NCBI GenBank assembly: GCA_916610825.1 | Contig: OU744451.1 | Span: forward strand, 23,510,349-23,574,348 | Direction: 5' to 3' | Length of the DNA stretch: 64,000 nt | Origin: Haliclystus octoradiatus | Lineage: Eukaryota; Cnidaria; Staurozoa; Stauromedusae; Haliclystidae | Part shown: positions 54,856 through 64,000 of the stretch, one piece after another | Position numbering within the stretch: the stretch's first letter is position 1 | How the letters are laid out: each line of letters begins with the position of its first letter | Position numbers and translations under genes: made by a program | The notes under the pieces: model-generated | The model's input: only the letters and a program-made list of their open reading frames with translations | Database searches by the model: none | What the model was told of the DNA's origin: nothing

Positions 54856-54954
54856 TAGCCTGCTCGCAGACTCATTGTCAAAATGTAAATTTAGTAAACA
54901 GTACACTACTGTTTACCAAGTTTGCATTTTGACAGTGAGTCTGCGAGCAGGCTA
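54856..54954. mobile_element. 99 bp foldback element with TAGCCTGCTCGCAGACTC ends
   Basis: Almost entirely hairpin: TAGCCTGCTCGCAGACTCAT and its complement. Flanks GCTGGACAG and GCTAGACAG are a 9 bp duplication with one difference. Confidence 0.85.
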
Positions 54955-55526
54955 GCTAGACAGCTCCTTATGATTGTGAACATTGTACATATCTCATGCA
55001 TAATTGGTATGATGTACAATGTACGTGATTGATAATTTGATATCTCTACCATCGTTATCTGTAAGAAATACTGTACAGTACTGTAATACAAAAGGACGAA
55101 ATATACGAGTAAATAAATAAATAAATAGTAAATAAATAAAATAAAAGCAATATTATATAGTGCATTTGAGTTTGATCCCTATAAGAGCTTAAATAAATTT
55201 TTTAATGATTGATCGGAACAGAAAGAATTTCTCTCACAAATACAGACTGGACTCTCGGTTCTTTCCAATACGTCTACTTGTTCTTTATTCTGATAAAATA
55301 AAGATAAGTAACATGGAACCCACACAGGAAACAATGCCACGCATGATGTTACGCAAGATAAACAAATATTTATCTGTTCCGTGATTAGCCTCGATCAGTT
55401 CTATTGAAAATGAGACGAATTAATGGCAGACTTGTTATCAAAATTTCAGAATTCATATTGACATTTAAGCATTCTGTGACTGTGAGTCGTGAGACATAAT
55501 TATATGCTCTCTCTAATTTGTAAAAG

Positions 55527-58500
55527 ATGGAAAATATCAAAATGAATAACATTATGCTTGTATTATGTAGCTTAGTATGGTATCTTTCAAAATTTACCCT
55601 TGGTAAGTAGCCTAATTTAAATTATTGAATTCTAATTCACACTCGTCTACTCGACATGGGATGTTTCAATAATTTCAATTCAACCCACTGTTATAGTAGC
55701 CTACTGTTGTGACTTTTGAGTGCTTTGTGCACAGTGCACCTAAGCTTTCTGTTCTTCAAATTTAAAATGTTGTTATTGTTTGGCTGTAAGAGTAAGATTG
55801 TAGCCTATGCAGCATTTGTGCTTTACACCAGTCACGCCAGATTGAAAATATTGCAATTTGCGCGCCTGAGGTTCAATCAAGTTTAGTTAAAATCCTACGT
55901 AGGAAAGTCTGCTGCGCGCCTGAGATCTCAGGCGCGCACAACAAACTTTTCAAACTGACCCAGTGTACATCTACATTATTGCTGCTCTGTGGCGGAATGC
56001 CAGACTGGAATTCTTGTATTTTGCGCGGCTGATGAAAATATGACGAAAAAATTTGCGCGTTTATTGTCATTCTGGGGAAAATTTACCGCGGATGACGTCA
56101 TCGTGAAAACGAGGCTACGGTCAAAGAAGTCGAATCCAACGTTGAGAATAAGCCAAAAATGGCGAAAACACATCGTAACTTTTGTAGAGATTTAAAATTA
56201 GAACTATGGCATTACTTAAATGTAGTCTATTTCAAGATTTTCTATGAGTTTTCATTTGATTATCTCTGTATTTTTTCCAAGAGAAATTTTGCGCGGATGA
56301 TAACACAAAAAGCAAGAAAAACTGAAGATTTATGTCACAATTTAATCAAAATGCGCGGCTGCGGCTGAGAAGAGCCTATTTCGCACAGCGGATATGTCCG
56401 CCGCGCAGTACAAGGATTCCAGTCTGGGCGGAATGTAATTTGAAACATAGAGAAGGACAGAAAATATAATGAAAACTGATGCTTATTCAAAATGTCAACC
56501 AAATTACGAAGATGCTACTCCAGGTGGGAAAGTTTGCTGTTTGTGGGCAAGATCTTGGCCGCGTAATCATTTTCGCGGCTAAAATTCCAGCCGCGCGTTT
56601 CATAATTGTATCCGTATATTATAAGAAAATGACATAATTTCCATGATTATTTAGATGTTACATCTAAAGTTTCCCTATCTATATGATCCACCCGCGCAAA
56701 ATTACACCAAAATTTGGCTTTCAGCCGGACATTGTCTGAGAAAAAATACAATCTTGGTCGCGCACAATGCATTCTTTCCAATCTGGCCACTACTGTAAAC
56801 TGTAGGGGAGAGCGGGGTGAATTGGAATACACAACTTCGAACATTGTTTTAAGGTTCACGATGGGGTTGAATGGAACACGGCGGGAAACATTTCAATCAC
56901 AGTCTGGCTTCACACTGCTTTGCTTTGTTGTTGCTCCGCCTTCGATTTCACACCAAGACGAAATCATTCATTTTAATCCATTAAATTGGTTCAATTGCCT
57001 CTTCTCATTGTAAATAACCTTGTAATATTTCTATGAACCAAATTTGATCCTTTCGGGGCTTTCGTTGCTTTATTTTCAAGGTATAATTAATGAGTTTGTA
57101 TTGTCTTGTTTTGACGTATTATTTTCCTTGTGAATCAGTGTGAATTATAATGTAAACAAAACATTTGCATGAGCAGTTTTTTTGAGTTTGACACCTTCGG
57201 AAGGAAAGCGACTTTTTCGAAGGACTGCATGAAATTAAATGTTGTTTTATTCATATTATATTGGTTAAATCTAATTAAAACCCATTTAAGTGATTAACCT
57301 TATATTCTCTCAACTATAACTGAAATTTGAAAAATTATACTAGTATGTGAAGATTTTATTGTGTTTTACGGAGAAACATTTTTTCGAGTGGAAATAATAA
57401 TCTTATAAATTTATATTTTGAAGTAAGTTTCTCTATCTATCTAATTTATCATTGTTAATATCAATTTTTGAAGGCTCAATAGCTAACCCTGCGAAAAACA
57501 GTTCAGGAGTTCATGAACAGTTCATGGACAGTTCATGAACGTTAAATGGCTCCAATTTTCCTGAACTGTTCATGAACTGTTCATGAACAGTTCATGAACC
57601 CTCACAGGCATTTCATGAACAGTTCATGAACAGTTCATGAAAATTTGGGGCCATTTAACGTTCATCAACTGTTCATGAACTGTTGAAAGTCCAACCGTAT
57701 AATATGTGATTTCTTGTAAATTTATAAAGAAACTAATCAGTTGATCACCATGTACCTCAACTTTACCTGCTATATAATAATAATTGAGACAGTAATGTTC
57801 TGAGTTAAAAAAATTACTGGGGCAACAATCTCCCACAAACAAATTTTGCTCTATTTAGCTTGTAAATCAAATTTAAATCTCCAATTCAATATGTATTATA
57901 TCATCAATAAAATATTATCGGACTTGTAGACAACCAACATTTTCAGCCCAACTTCTTTATTTAGCATAAAGGAGGACCGCATGCTGTTAAAGTGTATTTA
58001 TCGCCTTCTGGGACACAATGGATTTGGATAGAACCATTAAATTTTTTCCATTAAATTTCAACTATTCATCCCGATCCTGCCAGCCGTTGTCAGAAAATTA
58101 TCAATTTTCTTCTGAATTTGCTCTAGCCTTCTGGGATCTAGGATCCCAGGATCCCCTTGTTGGCGGACCCGCATATAGCTCTTTTGCTTGAGTTACGTAT
58201 AGACATTTGGTTATTAAGCCTTTGGACCTACTGGTTTGGTAGTATTATGTATATTATCAGATGTGGATGCCCAGAGAAAAAATGATTACGAGAATAATAA
58301 TTTAGATAGATAGATTATATATTTCGAAAATATTAAAGATTGATACAAAATTACAAAAGATAACATTGAGCCAAATATGACAGTAAATATGTACATAATA
58401 TTAGGCTAGTTAATTACAATTGATGATATAATATGTTTGGTGTGACTCCTGAAGCGCGAAAGCTGTTTGTTTGTTTGAAGTACGTGGTCAAGGCAATTTA

Positions 58501-61060
58501 TTACATAATATTTGTTGATAAGAATTATTGGTTAAAAGTTAAAACTGGTTATGGAATTGAATCGATTGGATATTTAACAATCATTAAGGTAATACAAAAT
58601 AGTGGTGGGCCGTTTATGGATTTTTAAAACCGATTAACCAATAATGATAACTGGTTAATTTTCGATTAATTGAACACAAACAACAGAACAATAAAGTAAC
58701 AATAGACTTGGCAATAGATAATGTTTAGCAACAATAGGGAATGGCAATAATTATCCTCTCGCATGTGATGAATGAGACAGCTTGTATTGTATTAAGTTGA
58801 AAAGGTTAACAAATCATTATTTTGTTGATAACCAGTTGATTAATTCATAATCGGTTAAAGGGGCAAAATTGACCGGCGACCGCTGCGAGCACAAGTAGAA
58901 TTTATGCTTAGCGTAATTCAACCGTCTCGCTTTGAAACAATTGTTATATGCAGGCCTAACTTGTAATAAAATTCATGTCAACAATGAACATTGTGTTATA
59001 ACAATAAGCGTGCACGTGATCCTAAGTGCGTAGCGCCTGCCGGTCATTTTTGCTCCTTTAACCGGTCCACCTCTAATTCAAAAAAATAAAACAATATAAA
59101 ATAAAAAGAATGTAGCAAAAATATTAAATTTAATCAATGATGCTGGTTTGGCATGTGTTTCTTCTCTGTTAACGGACTTATCATTGACAATTTATTTTAA
59201 TGTTTTAATTTCAGGGGATAATAACAATAACACATGCCCCTCATTATGTCTTTTCTATAAAGTCAATAACATATGCTACACCAATACTACATCAATAAAA
59301 CATGTAGCATGTCAGTATGGTAGTTCAAATACAGAAGATGATGACCAAGTAAGTCAAAGCTATGAACTTGGTTTCAAAATTTCAAATGGTACTAAACAAT
59401 GGCTTTGTAAATTTTACGATGCTCGATTAATTGCTGGAGATGATCATTTAAAAGTTGTAATGGCTAATGAGACATGGCTTTCGGAATTATTACAAAATCA
59501 AAATACAACCGAGGGATGCTCGTTAATATTATTCTTTGTACAATGGTGTAAATTCTGTTCAGAAATTGCTGCAGATTACAACTCGTTAGCAAGATCTTAT
59601 CCTGGTATGCCTGTTATTGCTGTCGATGCTAATTTGTATCCAAGGTATGAGATATGTTGTTGGAAAATATTTTTCTGTTATTTTCCCCCAAATTCCCCTA
59701 TTCCCAATTGTTAGTTTACAATTTTTGGTAAAATAATAAAATGATTAAATAAATTTCATAGTGTAAAATAAATTGATTGTGACGATCTTGGTTTTAACAA
59801 GTAAAATGATTAGTTTCGTAAATGAAAATAATGGTTTCATAAAACAAAATTAAGGTAGACAATGCTTCTCAATCCCCAAAAATTATTCTATAGTCTACAG
59901 TTTATGTCAAACACGCAGGCCAAGATACAAAACCTCGTACAGTGAAGCTTGTATATATATGCCAGCTACGAGAGGTAGATAATTTGACCACTATAGACAG
60001 TTGGCCTTTATATACAGGTTTGATTCAATAGAAAATATTATTTTAGACATTGCAAGAGTGACCACTATAGACACTTAGACAGGTGGCCTCTCTATAGAGG
60101 TGACCGTTATAACAGGTTTGACTGTAGCAGAAAATAATAATAGCAGCATGGAGTATTCCAGAAGACTTTCTGTAGGCCTACTATTCTTCACTATTGAGTA
60201 TAAACAATGTGTGAATGGGGCAACACTGCAACAACTTTGTGCCTAAAAAGACTAAAAGTATAACAAAGGGTATTACAGACAGAAAAGCTCAAGTTTAAAT
60301 ATTCATATAGAAAAATAGATTTGCTTGAACTTAATAAAAACTACATCACAATTCTAAGTACAGGAACATTCATGCAACACAGGGTGTTTTCTTCATAAAT
60401 CGCGCAGGAGAAACTATCTGTTGAGATCTTTGAAAATCTCCTTATACTAAATTTTGACTCTGTGTGCAGCAGATCTTGGCTTGGGTCGCCCCTGCTTCCC
60501 TGAATTCGGCGCGTAGCACTGAATACACACTAGACCGCCAGCTATGAAATGCAGATAAAGTGACCGCTATATAGAAGGAACTCAAAGGTTGATTCAATAG
60601 AAATTATGAACCTACGAACATGAACATTGATTGTGCCTGTTTTTCATGGTCATTATCATGAACTGTTTTCACAGAGGTATGAATGATATAATATGGTTCC
60701 ATTTTTTTTTATAGCATTGCTACAAAATATGGTGTTGTCGGTGTTCCAACCGTTTTACTCTTCTATGGTGGCAGACCTGTTATGAGGCTTAACCGCTCTC
60801 ATCCAACTTTAGAACATTTTGAAAAGTTCATACAGTACCATGCTGGATTTGTAGCTGAAACTAAGCTAGTTGTCGAGGATGGAGATTATATTGGTCCTTT
60901 ACCAACAAAAGTTACTGAACCAACAGACATATATTTATATTTATCAACTTTATTCGTCTTTGTTTCTTGTACTATTTATATTTTAAGTTTTCCAGTTTGT
61001 TTTACATTACTTGAACGGCTGAAAAATGTTTTAAGAGTTAGATTGTTAAATCGTAACTAA
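55527..61060 (+). CDS. TXNDC15: Thioredoxin-domain membrane protein, TXNDC15-like
   Basis: Three exons: 55527-55602, 59215-59644 and 60715-61060, phases 1 and 2, 283 aa. Exon 1 is a signal peptide (hydrophobic residues about 9-25). The lumenal part has an early cysteine pair and NxT/NxS glycosylation sites (N31, N49, N110, N122). Thioredoxin-like domain about 95-215 with active-site segment WCKFC at 136-140 and the cis-proline loop VGVPT (178-181). One membrane helix about 241-265, then a basic tail. TXNDC15 is a ciliary transition-zone/ER-linked protein involved in hedgehog signalling in vertebrates. The C-terminal order (IGPLP, then membrane helix) matches TXNDC15. As I recall, human has CRFS where this protein has CKFC. 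Intron 1 (3.6 kb) holds several hAT-like elements. The coding 3' end is the source of the satellite that follows. Confidence 0.88.
56000..56427. mobile_element. 428 bp hAT-like element with CCAGACTGGAAT ends
   Basis: Inverted ends CCAGACTGGAATTCTTGTA and (complement) CCAGACTGGAATCCTTGTA; perfect 8 bp duplication GCGGAATG (55992-55999, 56428-56435). Interior has GCGCGG words. No transposase. Intron 1 of TXNDC15. Confidence 0.92.
56528..56790. mobile_element. hAT-like MITE, copy of 28556-28817
   Basis: Same interior (AAGATCTTGGCCGCG, TTTGGCTTTCAGCCG, GCATTCTTTCCAATCTGG). Left end decayed to CCAGGTGGGAAAG. Confidence 0.8.
57494..57690. mobile_element. TTCATGAAC palindromic MITE, best-preserved copy
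   Basis: At least twelve GTTCATGAAC/GTTCATGGAC words arranged in both orientations around two inverted cores CGTTAAATGGCTCC and GGGGCCATTTAACG. Confidence 0.75.
58070..58192. repeat. GGATCC-family MITE fragment
   Basis: Right half only: TTCTTCTGAATTTGCTCTAG, GGGATCTAGGATCCCAGGAT, CCCCTTGTTGGCGGACCC. Confidence 0.6.
58600..59075. mobile_element. hAT-like MITE with TAGTGGTGGGCCG ends, split by a TTAA element
   Basis: Left TAGTGGTGGGCCG, right complement TAGAGGTGGACCGG. Flanks ATACAAAA (58592-58599) and ATTCAAAA (59076-59083) agree at 7 of 8. CCGATTAACC/GGTTAATT words inside. The 199 bp element 58859-59057 is nested near its right end. Confidence 0.75.
58859..59057 (+). mobile_element. 199 bp TTAA-inserted MITE, copy 2
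   Basis: Flanked by TTAA at 58855-58858 and 59058-59061. AGGGGCAAAATTGACCGGCG to CCGGTCATTTTTGCTCCT. Opposite orientation to 9090-9288, same length. Confidence 0.9.
59940..60124 (+). mobile_element. Pogo-like MITE copy 16
   Basis: CAGTGAAGCTTGTATATATA to TTTGACTG, TA flanks; small internal duplication (GACACTTAGACAG). TXNDC15 intron 2. Confidence 0.85.
60524..60615 (+). mobile_element. Pogo-like MITE fragment
   Basis: CCGCCAGCTATGAAATGCAG, GTGACCGCTATATAGAAG and GGTTGATTCAATAGAAA only. TXNDC15 intron 2. An even shorter tip (CAGTGAAACCTGTTC) lies at 18870. Confidence 0.55.
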
Positions 61061-64000
61061 GGCATTGTTTAAAAAGTTTAGATAATTTATTGAAGCATAC
61101 ACTTCTACAAACATTTTATTATTATTATATCTAGTCATAAAGTGGATACAAATTATTCTACTGCGATATGATGAACAAAGTTATTTGATATATTTATATT
61201 TTAAGTTTTCCTCTTTGTTTTACTTTACTTGAACGGTTGAAGAATGTTTTAAGTTAGATTGTTAAATCGTAACTAAGGCATTGTTTAGATAATTTATTGA
61301 AGCATACACTTCTACAAACATTTTATTATTATTATATCTAGTCATAAAGTGGATACAAATTATTCTACTGCGATATGATGAACAAAGTTATTTGATATAT
61401 TTATATTTTAAGTTTTCCACTTTGTTTTACTTTACTTGAACGGCTGAAAAATGTTTTAAGAGTTAGATTGTTAAATCGTAACTAAGGCATTGTTTAGATA
61501 ATTTATTGAAGCATACACTTCTACAAACATTTTATTATCATTATATCTAGTCATAAAGTGGATACAAATTATTCTACTGCGATATGATGAACAAAGTTAT
61601 TAGATATATTTATATTTTAAGTTTTCCAATTTGTTTCACTTTACTTGAACGGTTGAAAAATGTTTTAAGAGTTAGATTGTTAAACCGTAACTAAGGCATT
61701 GTTTAGATAATTTATTGAAGCATACACTTCTACAAACATTTTATTATTATTATATCTAGTCATAAAATGGATACAAATTATTCTACTGCGATATGATGAA
61801 CAAAGTTATTTGATATATTTATATTTTAAGTTTTCCACTTTGTTTTACTTTACTTGAACGGCTGAAAAATGTTTTAAGAGTTAGATTGTTAAATCGTAAC
61901 TAAGGCATTGTTTAGATAATTTATTGAAGCATACACTTCTACAAACATTTTATTATTATTATATCTAGTCATAAAGTGGATACAAATTATTCTACTGCGA
62001 TATGATGAACAAAGTTATTAGATATATTTATATTTTAAGTTTTCCAATTTGTTTCACTTTACTTGAACGGTTGAAAAATGTTTTAAGAGTTAGATTGTTA
62101 AATCGTAACTAAGGCATTGTTTAAAAAGTTTATTGAAGCATACACTTCTACAAACATTTTATTATTATTATATCTAGTCATAAAGTGGATACAAATTATT
62201 CTACTGCGATATGATGAACAAAGTTATTAGATATATTTATATTTTAAGTTTTCCAGTTTGTTATACTTACTTTAAAGGCTGAAAAAAGTTTTAAGAGTTA
62301 GATTGTTAAATCGTAACTAAGGCATTGTTTAAAAAGTTTATTGAAGCATACACTTCTACAAACATTTTATTATTATTATATCTAGTCATAAAGTGGATAC
62401 AAATTATTCTACTGCGATATGATGAACAAAGTTATTTGATATATTTATATTTTAAGTTATCCAATTTGTTTTACTTTACTTGAACGGCTGAAAAATGTTT
62501 TAAGAGTTAGATTGTTAAATCGTAACTAAGGCATTGTTTAAAAAGTTTAGATAATTTATTGAAGCATACACTTCTACAAACATTTTATTATTATTATATC
62601 TAGTCATAAAGTGGATACAAATTATTCTACTGCGATATGATGAACAAAGTTATTAGATATATTTATATTTTAAGTTTTCCAGTTTGTTATACTTACTTTA
62701 AAGGCTGAAAAAAGTTTTAAGAGTTAGATTTTTAAATCGTAACTAAGGCATTGTTTAGATAATTTATTGAAGCATACACTTCTACAAACATTTGATTATT
62801 ATTATATCTAGTCATAAAGTGGATACAAATTATTCTACTGCGATATGATGAACAAAGTTATTAGATATATTTATATTTTAAGTTTTCCAGTTTGTTATAC
62901 TTACTTTAAAGGCTGAAAAAAGTTTTAAGAGTTAGATTGTTAAATCGTAACTAAGGCATTGTTTAGATAATTTATTGAAGCATACACTTCTACAAACATT
63001 TTATTATTATTATATCTAGTCATAAAGTGGATACAAATTATTTTACTGCGATATGATGAACAAAGTTATTTGATATATTTATATTTTAAGTTTTCCTCTT
63101 TGTTTTACTTTACTTGAACGGTTGAAGAATGTTTTAAGTTAGATTGTTAAATCGTAACTAAGGCATTGTTTAGATAATTTATTGAAGCATACACTTCTAC
63201 AAACATTTTATTATTATTATATCTAGTCATAAAGTGGATACAAATTATTCTACTGCGATATGATGAACAAAGTTATTTGATATATTTATATTTTAAGTTT
63301 TCCACTTTGTTTTACTTTACTTGAACGGCTGAAAAATGTTTTAAGAGTTAGATTGTTAAATCGTAACTAAGGCATTGTTTAGATAATTTATTGAAGCATA
63401 CACTTCTACAAACATTTTATTATCATTATATCTAGTCATAAAGTGGATACAAATTATTCTACTGCGATATGATGAACAAAGTTATTAGATATATTTATAT
63501 TTTAAGTTTTCCAATTTGTTTCACTTTACTTGAACGGTTGAAAAATGTTTTAAGAGTTAGATTGTTAAACCGTAACTAAGGCATTGTTTAGATAATTTAT
63601 TGAAGCATACACTTCTACAAACATTTTATTATTATTATATCTAGTCATAAAATGGATACAAATTATTCTACTGCGATATGATGAACAAAGTTATTTGATA
63701 TATTTATATTTTAAGTTTTCCAGTTTGTTATACTTACTTTAAAGGCTGAAAAAAGTTTTAAGAGTTAGATTGTTAAATCGTAACTAAGGCATTGTTTAAA
63801 AAGTTTATTGAAGCATACACTTCTACAAACATTTTATTATTATTATATCTAGTCATAAAGTGGATACAAATTATTCTACTGCGATATGATGAACAAAGTT
63901 ATTTGATATATTTATATTTTAAGTTTTCCAATTTGTTTTACTTTACTTGAACGGCTGAAAAATGTTTTAAGAGTTAGATTGTTAAATCGTAACTAAGGCA
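60973..64000 (+). repeat. ~209 bp tandem satellite derived from the TXNDC15 3' end
   Basis: The anchor TAACTAAGGC (holding the TXNDC15 stop) recurs at 61054, 61270, 61479, 61689, 61897, 62106, 62314, 62523, 62740, 62948, 63155, 63364, 63573, 63781 and 63990: spacing 207-217, mostly 208-209. Each unit carries the last ~85 coding bases (from ATTTATATTTTAAGTTTTCC to the stop) plus ~125 bp of 3' flank. The array continues past the window. No AATAAA is seen in the unit. Confidence 0.97.

Noticed and set aside
61000-64000. CRISPR-like array
   Set aside because: Repeats are contiguous ~209 bp units without unique spacers and include a gene's stop codon; this is eukaryotic satellite DNA.

Overview
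This is animal nuclear DNA: AT-rich, with small protein-coding exons spread over large introns, GT-AG splice sites throughout, and many transposon fragments. The gene set (BRD7/9, a soluble glutathione S-transferase, CTDP1/FCP1, GDP-mannose 4,6-dehydratase, a FoxC-type forkhead gene, TXNDC15) and the BEL/Pao retrotransposon point to an invertebrate metazoan. I cannot name the phylum from this sequence.

Layout. 1-2578 (-): gag-protease part of a BEL/Pao element that runs off the left edge, lying in intron 2 of a BRD7/BRD9 homologue whose first two coding exons are at 4800-3410 (-). 7495-11688 (+): GST, four exons, first exon unresolved. 14015-26076 (-): complete seven-exon CTDP1/FCP1 (815 aa). 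27201-47165 (+): complete twelve-exon GDP-mannose 4,6-dehydratase (363 aa), head-to-head with CTDP1. 48209-49372 (-): single-exon FoxC-like gene, tail-to-tail with GMD. 55527-61060 (+): three-exon TXNDC15-like gene (283 aa). Its last coding bases and 3' flank have been amplified into a ~209 bp tandem satellite that fills the rest of the window. Exon phases were checked by hand for all five genes with introns.

The genes are not a pathway. CTDP1 (RNA polymerase II CTD phosphatase), BRD7/9 (chromatin remodelling) and FoxC (transcription) are nuclear, GMD makes GDP-fucose precursor, GST conjugates glutathione, and TXNDC15 is a secretory/ciliary membrane protein. GMD and FoxC are next to each other and convergent, the same arrangement as human GMDS-FOXC1, which suggests old conserved linkage.

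Repeats dominate introns and spacers. They include a ~178 bp pogo-like MITE with TA target duplications (about 18 copies), a second pogo-like family (CAGTGTAACCCGC ends), several hAT-like elements with 8 bp duplications, 199 bp elements at TTAA, three foldback elements with TAGCCTGC ends and 9-11 bp duplications, tRNA-derived SINEs, and 5'-truncated LINEs ending in ATG repeats. Nested insertions give a relative order of invasion.
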